Positions 33,002 to 42,403 of a DNA stretch of 49,797 bases are shown here, in pieces. The stretch comes from Paludibaculum sp. GTDB lineage: Bacteria; Acidobacteriota; Terriglobia; Bryobacterales; Bryobacteraceae. The stretch is from NCBI GenBank assembly GCA_029973955.1, contig JARKQJ010000133.1, forward strand, positions 1 to 49,797, given 5' to 3'. Under the pieces are notes generated by a model, which saw only the letters and a list, made by a program, of their open reading frames with translations, was not told the DNA's origin and did no database searches. Position 1 is the stretch's first letter, and the number at the start of each line of letters is the position of its first letter. A program made the translations under genes and the position numbers.

Positions 33002-34864
33002 ATGCCTGCTTACCGCTCACTCACCTCCACTTCCGGACGTAATATGGCCGGCGCCCGCGCCCTCTGGCGCGCCACCGGCGTCAAGGAAGGCGACTTCGGC
33101 AAACCCATCATCGCTGTCGCCAATTCGTTCACTCAATTCGTCCCTGGCCACGTCCACCTCAAAGATCTCGGCCAGCTCGTCTGCCGCGAAATCGAGGCCG
33201 CCGGCGGCATCGCCAAGGAGTTCAACACCATCGCCGTCGACGACGGCATCGCCATGGGCCACGCCGGCATGCTCTACTCGCTCCCCTCCCGCGAGTTGAT
33301 CGCCGACGCCGTCGAGTACATGGTCAACGCCCACACCGCCGACGCCCTGGTCTGCATCTCCAACTGCGACAAGATCACCCCCGGCATGCTCATGGCCGCC
33401 CTCCGCCTCAACGTCCCCGCCGTCTTCGTCTCCGGCGGACCCATGGAGGCCGGCAAGGTCAATTGGAACGGCGCCGAACGCAAAGTCGATCTGATCGACG
33501 CCATGATTGAATCCGCCGACAAAAAGAACTCCGATCTCGCCGTCATGGAGATGGAGCGCTCCGCCTGCCCCACCTGCGGCTCCTGCTCCGGCATGTTCAC
33601 CGCCAATTCGATGAACTGCCTCACCGAAGCCCTCGGCCTCTCGCTCCCCGGCAACGGTTCCCTGCTCGCCACCCACGCCCGCCGCAAGGAACTCTTCCTC
33701 GAAGCCGGCCGTCTCATCGTTCGCCTCGCCCGCCGCTATTACGAACAGGACGACGCTTCCGTCCTCCCCCGCTCCATCGCCACTCTTGAAGCGTTTGAAA
33801 ACGCCATGACTCTCGACATCGCCATGGGTGGCTCTACCAACACCGTCCTCCACCTCCTCGCCGCCGCCCAGGAAGCGGGTGTCAACTTCACAATGGCCGA
33901 CATCGACCGCCTTTCCAGACGTGTTCCGTGCCTCTGCAAAGTGGCCCCGGCCACACAGAAGTACCACATGGAAGACGTTCACCGCGCCGGTGGCGTGATG
34001 CGAATCCTAGGAGAACTGGAGCGCGCCGGCCACATCCACGCAAACGCCAGGACTACTCATTCTCCTACCATGGGTGAGGCTCTCAACACTTGGGACGTCC
34101 GCCGGACCGCCAACCCGGAAGCCGCCGAAAGATACAAGGCCGCCCCCGGCGGCGTCCCTACCACCGAAGCCTTCTCCCAGAACCGCCACTACGACGCCCT
34201 CGACCTCGACGCCACCAACGGCTGCGTCCGTGAAGCCGCCCACGCCTACTCCAAAGACGGCGGCCTCGCCGTCCTCTTCGGCAACATCGCCGAGCGCGGC
34301 TGCATCGTGAAAACCGCCGGCGTCGACGACTCCATCCTCAAGTTCACCGGCCGCGCCCGCGTCTGCGAAAGCCAGGAGGAAGCCGTCGAAAAGATCCTCG
34401 CCGGCCACATCGTCGCCGGCGACGTCGTCGTCGTCCGCTATGAAGGCCCCAAGGGCGGCCCCGGCATGCAGGAGATGCTCTACCCCACCTCCTACATCAA
34501 GTCCATGGGCCTCGGCAAAGAGTGCGCCCTGCTCACCGATGGCCGCTTCTCCGGCGGAACATCGGGCCTCTCTATCGGCCATGTCTCTCCGGAAGCCGCC
34601 GCCGGCGGCGCCATCGCCCTCGTCGAAGAGGGCGACACCATCGAGATCGACATCCCCAACCGCACCATCCGCCTCGCGGTAACAGACGAAACCCTCGCCG
34701 CCCGCCGCAAAACCATGGAAGCCCGCGGACCCAACGCCTGGAAGCCCGCCACGCGCCAGCGCACCGTCTCTGCCGCCCTCCAGGCCTACGCCGCTCTCAC
34801 CACCAGCGCCGACACCGGCGCCGTCCGCGACGTCACCCAGTTGCATGCGAATCGCGTGGGCTGA
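33002..34864 (+). CDS. ilvD: Dihydroxy-acid dehydratase, 620 aa
   Basis: Catalyses dehydration of 2,3-dihydroxy-isovalerate and its methyl analogue in valine, isoleucine and leucine synthesis. The sequence is very close to the E. coli type: [54 protein letters not shown] (Cys122) and [19 protein letters not shown] (Cys195). Gly rather than Cys in the VPGH position points to the oxygen-sensitive [4Fe-4S] class, not the [2Fe-2S] class. The C-terminal motif is [23 protein letters not shown]. The length is normal. No other ilv gene is near. The ATG follows AAGG by 9 nt; a TAAACT hexamer (32982-32987) would start transcription about 8 nt before the ATG. Confidence 0.97.
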   Translation: MPAYRSLTSTSGRNMAGARALWRATGVKEGDFGKPIIAVANSFTQFVPGHVHLKDLGQLVCREIEAAGGIAKEFNTIAVDDGIAMGHAGMLYSLPSRELIADAVEYMVNAHTADALVCISNCDKITPGMLMAALRLNVPAVFVSGGPMEAGKVNWNGAERKVDLIDAMIESADKKNSDLAVMEMERSACPTCGSCSGMFTANSMNCLTEALGLSLPGNGSLLATHARRKELFLEAGRLIVRLARRYYEQDDASVLPRSIATLEAFENAMTLDIAMGGSTNTVLHLLAAAQEAGVNFTMADIDRLSRRVPCLCKVAPATQKYHMEDVHRAGGVMRILGELERAGHIHANARTTHSPTMGEALNTWDVRRTANPEAAERYKAAPGGVPTTEAFSQNRHYDALDLDATNGCVREAAHAYSKDGGLAVLFGNIAERGCIVKTAGVDDSILKFTGRARVCESQEEAVEKILAGHIVAGDVVVVRYEGPKGGPGMQEMLYPTSYIKSMGLGKECALLTDGRFSGGTSGLSIGHVSPEAAAGGAIALVEEGDTIEIDIPNRTIRLAVTDETLAARRKTMEARGPNAWKPATRQRTVSAALQAYAALTTSADTGAVRDVTQLHANRVG

Positions 34865-34977
34865 TCGCGCAATCGCGGCCAGGTACGACGACCATCCGTT
34901 GGACTTTGAGGCCGCCTTCACTACCAGATTCACGTTTGCACGATTGGCTCTGCCGAAGTCCACCAGGCGGCAGGCCG

Positions 34978-34983
34978 TATAAT
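34978..34983 (+). promoter_or_regulatory. Consensus -10 element of a leaderless promoter (TATAAT)
   Basis: A perfect TATAAT, 6 bp before the GTG at 34990; the predicted start is the G of the GTG. No -35 match at 16-18 bp. It lies in the 125-bp gap after ilvD, which otherwise shows only CGCG-CAAT-CGCG (34865-34877 region). Confidence 0.45.
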
Positions 34984-34989
34984 GTTGAG

Positions 34990-36306
34990 GTGTCTGGCGA
35001 CAACCCGTTGACCGACCCCAAGGAGAAGCGGCAGGCACTCGAGGCGGCCCTTAAAAGCCGTGCCCTCGCACGTTCCGAACAGTTGCAGGCGTTCCTGCGC
35101 TACGTTTGTGAACTGGAGTTGGCTGGCCGCGGGGACGAAATCACCGAGTACGCCATTGCCACCGAGGCATTGAATCGTCGGACCGATTACGCTCCCGGCG
35201 AAGACTCCAGCGTTCGCAGCCGCGCCCACGCCCTGCGCCGCAAACTTCAGGAGTACTACGACACCGAGTCACCGGAATCCGTTTGGCGGATTGAGCTCCC
35301 CAAGGGTTCCTACCGGCCGCTCTTTGTGAGGTCTTCCGAACTCCAGACTCCCAAGCCCGTGGTCGCTCCAGTTGCGGTCAGCAGTCCCTCTCCGCGGTTC
35401 TCTCACCCTTTTCTCCTTGGGTTTTCTCTGGCTGCTGCCATCGCCGTTGCCGTCTTCTCAGTGTATTTCTCCGGCTTGAGCCGTAGCGCCATTGACCCGA
35501 TCGTCCAGGAGGCCTGGGGGCCGGCGCTCTCCCCCTCTTCCGAGGTGCTTGTCGCGGTTGCCTGCCCGCCCATGAACCGCCTCGTTTCCTCATATCCCGG
35601 ACTGCTCCCCAAAATGACTGGAGTCGTCCAAACTCCGCAAGAGATCTCCACCTGGTTCGGCTCCCTCAACCTCGAAAACCGGGGAGGACCGTTGTATATG
35701 TTCCCGGTCCGGGGCTACACCCAGTTCAGCGACACTTTGGCTGCTGGCCACGTCGCCAGTTTGATCAAGTCTGCTGGTGCGAACTGTCAGACAATCCCCG
35801 AGCCATCGGCTCAGCCGATGGGTATCCATGAGGATGGCCTGATCCTCATCGGTTCTCCGCCGAACGCTGCGCTGATTGCCAGACTGCTCAAGTCGACGCC
35901 TTTTTCCATCCATTTCGACCCCACTCACAACGACGAAGTCATCAGCGAGGGGCCACCATCATCCTCCAAGCGCGTCTTTCTCGCCATGAGGAATCAGAGC
36001 ACAAACCGGTTCTCCAAAGTCTATGGACTGATTACAGTCCTGCCCAGCCAGCCAGGCCGGGACAAGCCTTCGCGCACCTTGATCTTCAGCGGTATCTCAG
36101 GCAGCCCAGGAGGCCAGGCGGCTGTCCAGTACTTTTCCTTGCCCGCCGCCCTCCGCGAACTGAAGGAGCGCTTCCGGCGCGAAGGTTACAGGCAGTTTCC
36201 ACCTGCCTACCAGGTGGTTGTGCGCTGCGGGGTGGATTCGGAAGTGGCGATTAACACCGTCTACGAGGCGCACATCGTCATGTCCCACCCCCCGGTCATC
36301 GAGTAG
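34990..36306 (+). CDS. ToxR-like membrane regulator, N-terminal winged-helix-like domain, 438 aa
   Basis: Residues about 15-110 match a domain I recall from many acidobacterial proteins (FLRYVCELELAGRGDEITEYAI, then VRSRAHALRRKLQEYY and RIELPKGSYRPLF). The LRRKL...GSY end parallels the recognition-helix and wing of OmpR/ToxR winged helices, so DNA binding is plausible. One membrane helix follows (about 137-157, FLLGFSLAAAIAVAVFSVYF), then an extracytoplasmic domain of about 280 residues that I cannot assign, with YMFPVRGYTQFSDTLAAGHVASL and FSGISGSPGGQAAVQYF. It is likely a transmembrane one-component regulator of the TonB receptor gene 175 bp downstream. The GTG start is fixed by TATAAT 6 bp upstream; no SD. 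Confidence 0.72.
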   Translation: MSGDNPLTDPKEKRQALEAALKSRALARSEQLQAFLRYVCELELAGRGDEITEYAIATEALNRRTDYAPGEDSSVRSRAHALRRKLQEYYDTESPESVWRIELPKGSYRPLFVRSSELQTPKPVVAPVAVSSPSPRFSHPFLLGFSLAAAIAVAVFSVYFSGLSRSAIDPIVQEAWGPALSPSSEVLVAVACPPMNRLVSSYPGLLPKMTGVVQTPQEISTWFGSLNLENRGGPLYMFPVRGYTQFSDTLAAGHVASLIKSAGANCQTIPEPSAQPMGIHEDGLILIGSPPNAALIARLLKSTPFSIHFDPTHNDEVISEGPPSSSKRVFLAMRNQSTNRFSKVYGLITVLPSQPGRDKPSRTLIFSGISGSPGGQAAVQYFSLPAALRELKERFRREGYRQFPPAYQVVVRCGVDSEVAINTVYEAHIVMSHPPVIE

Positions 36307-36357
36307 CGTCTCCTTGGCAAGTTCCTTCTGTTTTCTTTGACTTGTACACCATGTGAA

Positions 36358-36370
36358 CGTTCGCGGAACG
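36358..36370. promoter_or_regulatory. Inverted repeat CGTTC-GCG-GAACG upstream of the TonB receptor gene
   Basis: A perfect 5-bp dyad in the 175-bp gap 36307-36481. TTGACT (36337-36342) and TACATT (36416-36421) are nearby but not correctly spaced as one promoter. A possible operator. Confidence 0.3.
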
Positions 36371-36481
36371 TCCTTTGAGCCGTTTCCGGACTTCCGTAAC
36401 TCCTCTGCTCGCCCCTACATTGGGCTACAGGCGCACCGACCTCACCGTGTCGTGCTGCACTCAGCCAAAGAAGAGGTAGTC

Positions 36482-39400
36482 ATGGTCTGGCAAAAGTCTC
36501 GATCACTCTCGTTTGCTCTACTGATCTCCGCCTGCCTGTCGGCGTTCTTGTCCGGTCAGGATTCCCGCGGAACTATTTCCGGAAGGACGCTCGACCCCAG
36601 CGGTGCTGCCGTCCCAGGAGTTCTCGTCCGGGCAGTCAATAACGGGACAGGCGCCGCGGTCGAGGCTCGCTCAAATGAAGCTGGCAACTACACCATACCC
36701 TTCGTTCTCCCCGGCGTTTATTCAGTGTCCGCGGAGCTCGCTGGTTTCCAGCGTTTGGAGCGGAAAAACGTGGAGGTTCGTGTCAACGACAGTGTCGCCT
36801 TGGACCTCAACATGAGCCTCGGGGACGTCACTCAATCCATGGAAGTGACAGCTTCCACCCCCTTGCTCGAAACAGGAAACGTCTCACTGGGGCAGGTGGT
36901 CGACCGGGCCAGGCTCGTCGAACTTCCCTATCAGTCAGGCAACCCCGCTGAATTGGCCAAGCTGGCTCCCGGAAGTGTGAGCACCTCCAGCCTGGGCATT
37001 CAGAAGGCTGCTTTCAATAATGGCCTCTCTCAGATGGTCACCAACGGCAACACGGTCTATTCCAATGAGTTCATGATCGACGGCGTCCCCAATACCTTCG
37101 CCGAGGGCAACATCGTGCGCATCGCCTTCTCGCCCCCCCAGGCCGCTCTCAGCGAATTCAAAAGTCAAACTGCCACCTATGATGCATCCCTGGGACATAC
37201 CCCCGGAGCCGTCGTCAACATGATCACCTCCAGTGGAACCAGCCAGTTCCACGGCGAGATTCATGAATTCTGGGGTGGCAGCGGCCTGGATACTGCCACG
37301 TTTTTCCAGAACCGCTCTGGCATCACCAAACTCCCCTACTCAGATAATCGCTACGGCGGCTCCATCGGGGGCCCGGCCCGCTTCCCGGGCAAGGCCGGAA
37401 ACAATAAGACCTTCTTCTTCTATACCTACGAAGCCAACAAGTGGAAAACTCCGAATGTAAGCACGCTCAGCGTGCCCACTCCAGCGGAGAAGTCTGGCGA
37501 TTTCTCTCAGCTCCTCAGGATCGGTGCTCAGTATCAGATCTACGACCCGCTTACCACCATTTCCACAGGCAGCGGACACTTCGCGCGACAGCCCATCGCC
37601 GGCAACATCATTCCTGCCAGTCGCCTCAATCCGGTCGCTCAGAACCTCGCCAAATACTGGCCCGCCCCAACTCAAGCCGGAAACGTCGATGGAACTCTCA
37701 ACTACACCACAACCTCCACCAGCACCACTGAAGACTATTACGCTCACTTCGCCCGCATCGACCACAACTTCTCCGAACGCAACCGCGCTTTCCTGCGCCT
37801 CGACTATGACTGGTGGGATGAAACCAAGTACCGTAACTATGCCAACGACGCCAGCGGAATTCGCACCAACCGGTACAACCGCGGTTTGGCGCTGGACGAC
37901 GTCATCGTCATGAGCCCAACTACGGTGCTCAACCTCCGCTATGGCCTCACCCAGCAGGAACACCCCGAACGTCAGCTCAGCACTGGCGCAGACCTGGCGG
38001 CTCTCGGCTTCGCCGCCAACATCGTCGCCCTCGTGCCGCAGTCGGAAGCGACACTGCCGTCCCTCAACCTCATCGGATTCAATGGCTTCGGTCAGTTCGA
38101 CCTCGGCAACGGTGCCAACACCAGCATGATCCACGCCTTCAATGGCGCATTCACCACCCTCAAGGGCAATCACACACTGACCTACGGCAGTGACTACCGC
38201 CTCTACCGTGCCTTCCAGATCAGGCAACCCTATGGAACCGCACCTGTCTTCAACCCCACCACGACTTACACTCGCGCTACCGATACCGCCGCCGGTGCGC
38301 CGCTGGGCCAGGACTTGGCCGCCTTCTTCATGGGCGTTCCGGAAGGATCCATGCAACGCGCCGCCAGTTTCGCTACTCAAGAGCACTTCGTCGCCGGCTA
38401 CTTCCAGGACCAGTGGAAACTCACTCGCCGCCTCACCCTTACGCTGGGCCTTCGCTTCGAAAGCGAGACGCCCGTTACCGAGCGCTTCGATCGCTCCACT
38501 AAAGGCTTTGATTCCGCTGTTACCAATCCCATCGCGCCCCAGGCCACGCTGAACTATGCGCAGAACCCCATCCCTGAACTCCCGGTTTCCCAATTCAAGG
38601 TGATGGGCGGCCTTCGTTTTGCCGGCGGCGACAACGGCCGCTCCCTCTGGAGCGGTCAGAGGATCAACTTCCTCCCCAGAATCGCCGCGGCCTATCAACT
38701 CACGCAGAAGACCGTTCTGCGCGCAGGCTACGGCATCTTCTACGACACCATCGGCACCAACCGTTCTCCGGCCATGCAGACCGGCTTTACTGCCACTACT
38801 CCCATGACCGCCAGCTACGACAACGGACTCACCTATGCCGCCACCGTTACCAACCCCTTCCCCAACGGACTGCTCGCACCCACTGGTTCCAGCACTGGTC
38901 TCACCACTTACCTCGGCCAGGGTTTTGGTGTCTACCCCACCTCGCGGCTACAGCCTTACTCCCAGCGCTGGTCTTTCAATTTTCAGCGGGAGCTTCCGCT
39001 CGAATTCCTCCTTGACCTCTCCTACGTCGGCAACCACGCCATCCGCACCCAGGTCAATCGCGATCTGAACTACACCAACCCGGCCTACCTGAGCACATCC
39101 CCCAATCGTGATCCCGCAACCATCAGCTTCCTCACTCAGACCTTCCCCAACCCCTACTACGGCATCAACAGTGTTTACGGCAAGACCATTACCCGTGCCC
39201 AGTTGCTCTCCACGTACTCTCAATTCGGCGCCATCCAGCAACTGGACCCGATCGGCCATGCCATGTACCACTCCCTTCAAACCCAGGTCCAGCGCCGCTT
39301 CAGTAAGGGTTTCACTGTGAACCTCGCTCACACTTGGTCCAAACTCATGGAAGCCGCCAACTTCCTTAACACCAGCGATTCCAACCCCTGGTACGGAATC

Positions 39401-39910
39401 AGTTCGAACGACCGCCCAAGCCGCTTCATCCTGAACGGATTGTGGCAACTCCCCACTGGGCGGTCTCGCATCTTCGGCGGCATTCAGCTGTCCGCGCAGA
39501 TCATTCGCCAGTCCGGTGCTCCCATCGAGTGGGGCAATATCATCTTCAACGGCGATATCAAGGACATCCCTCTCGACAAGAGCCTTCGAGGCCCATCCCA
39601 GTGGTTTAACATCAACGCGGGTTTCAACCGCGCCTCCTCAGCTCAGTTGGCCAACAACATCCGTACCTTCCCGCTCCGCCTCTCCGGCGTCCGTCAGGAT
39701 GGCCAGGCCACCTGGAACTTCTCCGGCATCAAGAACATCCTGATCCGTGAGTCGGTCAGACTGCAGCTTCGTGCCGATTGCTTCAATGGCTTGAACCACC
39801 CGAACTTCAACGCCGCCAACGCAAATCCCGTCAGCACGTCCTTCGGCGTCATCAGCAGTCAGAACGGTGGTGGCCGGCAGTTCACAGTGTCCGCGAAGTT
39901 AATGTTCTGA
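36482..39910 (+). CDS. Oar-like TonB-dependent outer-membrane receptor, 1142 aa
   Basis: A signal peptide (about 1-26, ending SGQ) is followed by a carboxypeptidase-regulatory-like domain (about 28-112, RGTISGRTLDPSGAAVPGV and NYTIPFVLPGVYSVSAELAGF). A plug region follows with VTASTPLLETGNVSLGQVVD and FMIDGVPNTFAEGN, then a long beta-barrel rich in aromatic, Asn and Thr strands. The last residues, FTVSAKLMF, end in Phe as expected for outer-membrane barrels. Receptors of this type import large substrates such as oligosaccharides or peptides using TonB energy. The ATG at 36482 has GAGG at the right distance; the longer frame lacks a signal peptide start. It forms a unit with the VOC gene 7 nt downstream. 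Confidence 0.93.
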   Translation: MVWQKSRSLSFALLISACLSAFLSGQDSRGTISGRTLDPSGAAVPGVLVRAVNNGTGAAVEARSNEAGNYTIPFVLPGVYSVSAELAGFQRLERKNVEVRVNDSVALDLNMSLGDVTQSMEVTASTPLLETGNVSLGQVVDRARLVELPYQSGNPAELAKLAPGSVSTSSLGIQKAAFNNGLSQMVTNGNTVYSNEFMIDGVPNTFAEGNIVRIAFSPPQAALSEFKSQTATYDASLGHTPGAVVNMITSSGTSQFHGEIHEFWGGSGLDTATFFQNRSGITKLPYSDNRYGGSIGGPARFPGKAGNNKTFFFYTYEANKWKTPNVSTLSVPTPAEKSGDFSQLLRIGAQYQIYDPLTTISTGSGHFARQPIAGNIIPASRLNPVAQNLAKYWPAPTQAGNVDGTLNYTTTSTSTTEDYYAHFARIDHNFSERNRAFLRLDYDWWDETKYRNYANDASGIRTNRYNRGLALDDVIVMSPTTVLNLRYGLTQQEHPERQLSTGADLAALGFAANIVALVPQSEATLPSLNLIGFNGFGQFDLGNGANTSMIHAFNGAFTTLKGNHTLTYGSDYRLYRAFQIRQPYGTAPVFNPTTTYTRATDTAAGAPLGQDLAAFFMGVPEGSMQRAASFATQEHFVAGYFQDQWKLTRRLTLTLGLRFESETPVTERFDRSTKGFDSAVTNPIAPQATLNYAQNPIPELPVSQFKVMGGLRFAGGDNGRSLWSGQRINFLPRIAAAYQLTQKTVLRAGYGIFYDTIGTNRSPAMQTGFTATTPMTASYDNGLTYAATVTNPFPNGLLAPTGSSTGLTTYLGQGFGVYPTSRLQPYSQRWSFNFQRELPLEFLLDLSYVGNHAIRTQVNRDLNYTNPAYLSTSPNRDPATISFLTQTFPNPYYGINSVYGKTITRAQLLSTYSQFGAIQQLDPIGHAMYHSLQTQVQRRFSKGFTVNLAHTWSKLMEAANFLNTSDSNPWYGISSNDRPSRFILNGLWQLPTGRSRIFGGIQLSAQIIRQSGAPIEWGNIIFNGDIKDIPLDKSLRGPSQWFNINAGFNRASSAQLANNIRTFPLRLSGVRQDGQATWNFSGIKNILIRESVRLQLRADCFNGLNHPNFNAANANPVSTSFGVISSQNGGGRQFTVSAKLMF

Positions 39911-39917
39911 GGAACTC

Positions 39918-40838
39918 ATGAAAAGCTCACTCCTGTCTCTCCTTCTCATCGCAGCCGCTGCCGCGGCTGAACCCAGCCGTCCAAAGATCTTGGGTGTTGC
40001 ACACATCGCCCTCTACGTTCACGACATCGCCCAGGCGCGCAACTTCTACAAGGAGTTCTTGGGTTACGGTGAACCATTCAAACTCGATAACCCCGATGGA
40101 AGTCTGTCGCTGACCTTCATCAAGATCAATGAGGATCAGTACATCGAGCTCTTCCCGGAGAAGTCGCCGAATAGCGACCGCCTCGCGCACATCGCCATCC
40201 AGGTGGAGAATGCAGAGGCTATGCGCGTCTATCTCGCCTCCCGCGGCGTCAAGGTCCCGGCATCCACCCCCAAGGGCCGCACAAAGAACTCGAACTTCAT
40301 GATCACCGATCCCGACGGCCACCTCGTAGAGATCGTACAGTACGAACCTGACGGTTTTACCCGCCGTGAAGCCGGGAAGTACCTTGACGGCCCACGGATC
40401 TCAAAACGGATCGCCCACGTCGGCATCACCGTGGCAAAACTTGAACCCGCCATGAAGTTCTATGGAGAACTGCTCGGATTCCGCGAACTGTGGCGAGGAA
40501 GCAAGGAAGGCAAGGTGCTCGACTGGGTCAACATGCGCGTACCCGACGGTGATGACTACATAGAGTTCATGCTCTACAACGAGCCGCTCTCGCTGGCTCG
40601 TCTGGGTTCTCTCAACCACGTTTGTCTCGAGGTGCCTGACATCCAAGCCGCGGCCGCAGATCTCGAACACCGGCCCGCGCGCGCAAGCTACAAACGGCCG
40701 ATTGAAACGAAGGTCGGCGTCAATCGAAAGCGGCAATTGAACCTTTTCGATCCCGGTGGCACCCGTTCAGAATTGATGGAGCCGAAGACAGTTGACGGCA
40801 TCCCTGCGCAGTCATCAGCGGCTCCTCCCGCGCGCTGA
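39918..40838 (+). CDS. Exported double VOC (glyoxalase/dioxygenase-fold) protein, 306 aa
   Basis: A signal peptide (MKSSLLSLLLIAAAAAAEP) precedes two vicinal-oxygen-chelate modules. The first (about 24-145) has AHIALYVHDIAQARNFYKEFLGY, RLAHIAIQV and GHLVEIVQYEP; the second (about 164-290) has AHVGITVAKLEPAMKFYGELLGF, DYIEFMLY, NHVCLEVPDI and GTRSELME. His and Glu at the expected metal positions suggest an active metal site. Substrate unknown. Export of a VOC protein is unusual and suggests action on a periplasmic substrate brought in by the receptor encoded 7 nt upstream. GAGGAA lies correctly before the ATG. Confidence 0.88.
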   Translation: MKSSLLSLLLIAAAAAAEPSRPKILGVAHIALYVHDIAQARNFYKEFLGYGEPFKLDNPDGSLSLTFIKINEDQYIELFPEKSPNSDRLAHIAIQVENAEAMRVYLASRGVKVPASTPKGRTKNSNFMITDPDGHLVEIVQYEPDGFTRREAGKYLDGPRISKRIAHVGITVAKLEPAMKFYGELLGFRELWRGSKEGKVLDWVNMRVPDGDDYIEFMLYNEPLSLARLGSLNHVCLEVPDIQAAAADLEHRPARASYKRPIETKVGVNRKRQLNLFDPGGTRSELMEPKTVDGIPAQSSAAPPAR

Positions 40839-40849
40839 GTGGCGTTGAT

Positions 40850-40875
40850 GGAGGCGGCTTCAGTAAGCCGCCTCC
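40850..40875. terminator. 11-bp perfect hairpin at the convergent VOC/DUF418 ends
   Basis: GGAGGCGGCTT (40850-40860), loop CAGT, AAGCCGCCTCC (40865-40875). It contains the DUF418 stop codon and lies 11 nt after the VOC stop. No T-run follows on either strand, so it may be a Rho-aided or stability hairpin. Confidence 0.5.
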
Positions 40876-42185
40876 GCCACACCCATCGGCGCTTCCACAG
40901 CCTTCCGCATCGGCTGCTTCTTCCAATACGTCAGCGACCGCCACACCCACTCCGCCGGCCCGAACTGGAAGTGCCGCAGCCAGATCGGGCTCACGATCAT
41001 CTGCACCGCCCAGATCCCCGCCACGATGTAGTAAAGCTGGTGCCGTTCCAGCCGTCCGTACATCGCAAACCCGTAGCCGCAGAAGATGGTCGAGCAGATC
41101 ACAGACTGCATCAGATAGTTCGACAACGCCATCTGCCCGATCGCCGCCAGCGAGTTCAGCATCCACTTCATCCAGCCCGCCTGATACAGCATGATCAGCA
41201 CCCCCACGTGCGCCAGCGCGATGGACAACCGCCCCAGGTCGTACGTGATCCCTGAATACGCGCTCACCACCAGGTCGAAGTTGTTCGACACCCGGACATA
41301 CGCCGTATACGTGTTTAGACTCAGCCCCACGGCATATCCGATCCCCGACATCAGGGCGTAGAACCGGAACGGCCGCTCGCCGCTGAACACCCCCAGCTTG
41401 AACAGCGCCATCCCCACGAACATCATGCTGAACAGATCCAGGTTCATATAGTGGAAGTACGGCAGCGCGTGCCACTGGTACACATCCTCGGCCCGGATCT
41501 TCAAGACTTCCCACAAGCTCCCCCGCCACCTCCGGTTGGCTTTCTCCACCTCTGCTGCTGTCGGCTTGGCCCGCTTCCGCAAACCCTCCCACCTCTCTTT
41601 GGCCTCCATCTGCTCATCCGTCAGCTTCGCCCCGCCCGCCGCCGCCGCCACTGCCGCCTTGCCCTTCTCAATCGTCTGCGATGTCTCGTGACCCTGGTAC
41701 GCCACCATCGCCATCATCACCACCATCATCGCCGCGCCAATCCCCAGCAGATGCTTCGGAACCATGTTCCGGAACGGGTACAGCGCCAGCGCGCACAATG
41801 CATAGGGATACAGTATCTCGCCCTGCCACAGCAGATACGCGTGCAGCAGCCCGAACAACAGCAGCCACAGATTCCGCCGGTAGTAGACATCCGCCGAAGA
41901 GCCCGGTCCATTCTTGCGCTCCGCCCGCGATGTCAGCAGCACAATGCTCGCCCCGAACACCATCGAAAACAGGCACCGCATCTTGCCTTCCGCCAGAACG
42001 TGCATCACGATCCACACCCACAGGTTCAGCCCCGTCGCCCCGCCCGAATTCGTCGGGTTGTCGTAGGCGTGAAACAGCCCAAACCCCACGATGTTCATCA
42101 ACAGAATCCCCAGCAGCGCGAACCCGCGCACGATGTCCAGGGACGAGATTCGCTCGCTTGCCAGAACCGGCCCAGTGTTGTTCAT
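40860..42185 (-). CDS. DUF418-domain (YeiB-like) membrane protein, 441 aa
   Basis: Typical DUF418/YeiB opening ISSLDIVRGFALLGILLMNI, then FSMVFGASIVLL, about nine to ten hydrophobic helices and the C-terminal DUF418 region with LSIALAHVGVLIMLYQAG, GQMALSNYLMQSVICSTIFCGYG and WLRHFQFGPAEWVWRSLTY. A charged cytoplasmic or periplasmic loop (about 180-235) is inserted mid-protein. Family function is unknown; YeiB-like proteins are thought to transport or modify an envelope compound. GAGGGG lies about 8 nt before the ATG. Convergent with the VOC gene and divergent from the serine hydrolase. Confidence 0.9.
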   Translation of the reverse strand: MNNTGPVLASERISSLDIVRGFALLGILLMNIVGFGLFHAYDNPTNSGGATGLNLWVWIVMHVLAEGKMRCLFSMVFGASIVLLTSRAERKNGPGSSADVYYRRNLWLLLFGLLHAYLLWQGEILYPYALCALALYPFRNMVPKHLLGIGAAMMVVMMAMVAYQGHETSQTIEKGKAAVAAAAGGAKLTDEQMEAKERWEGLRKRAKPTAAEVEKANRRWRGSLWEVLKIRAEDVYQWHALPYFHYMNLDLFSMMFVGMALFKLGVFSGERPFRFYALMSGIGYAVGLSLNTYTAYVRVSNNFDLVVSAYSGITYDLGRLSIALAHVGVLIMLYQAGWMKWMLNSLAAIGQMALSNYLMQSVICSTIFCGYGFAMYGRLERHQLYYIVAGIWAVQMIVSPIWLRHFQFGPAEWVWRSLTYWKKQPMRKAVEAPMGVAEAAY

Positions 42186-42280
42186 TCTTCAGCCCCTCAA
42201 ATCCCTCAGCCAACCCCAGCGGCGCGCATCCCAGCGCAAACCGGGTCCCTTAGTATAGGCGGAACCTCTTCCCCAAACAA

Positions 42281-42325
42281 GAATATTCCGGCACAGAATA
42301 TTCCGGGACGGAACATTCCGGGATT
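42281..42325. repeat. Three tandem 15-bp repeats with palindromic cores
   Basis: Units gaatattccggcaca (42281), gaatattccgggacg (42296) and gaacattccgggatt (42311). The core GAATATTC is a perfect palindrome in units 1 and 2 and GAACATTC in unit 3, all followed by CGG. They sit in the 231-bp divergent gap 42186-42416, about 90-135 bp before the serine hydrolase, and could be regulator-binding sites. Nothing else is evident in the gap apart from the -10 candidate. Confidence 0.75.
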
Positions 42326-42403
42326 GGAGACACGAGCATCTGAACTTCTGCCCCAATCTTGCCGCAGTGAATTTACCTCTGTGGCTTTCGATAGTCGCCA
42401 TAA

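Noticed and set aside
39918..40838. Bleomycin/fosfomycin resistance function for the VOC protein
   Set aside because: It has two modules, a signal peptide and TonB-receptor context; fold similarity alone does not support resistance.
42281..42325. Possible CRISPR array
   Set aside because: Units are contiguous with no spacers and no cas genes are present.
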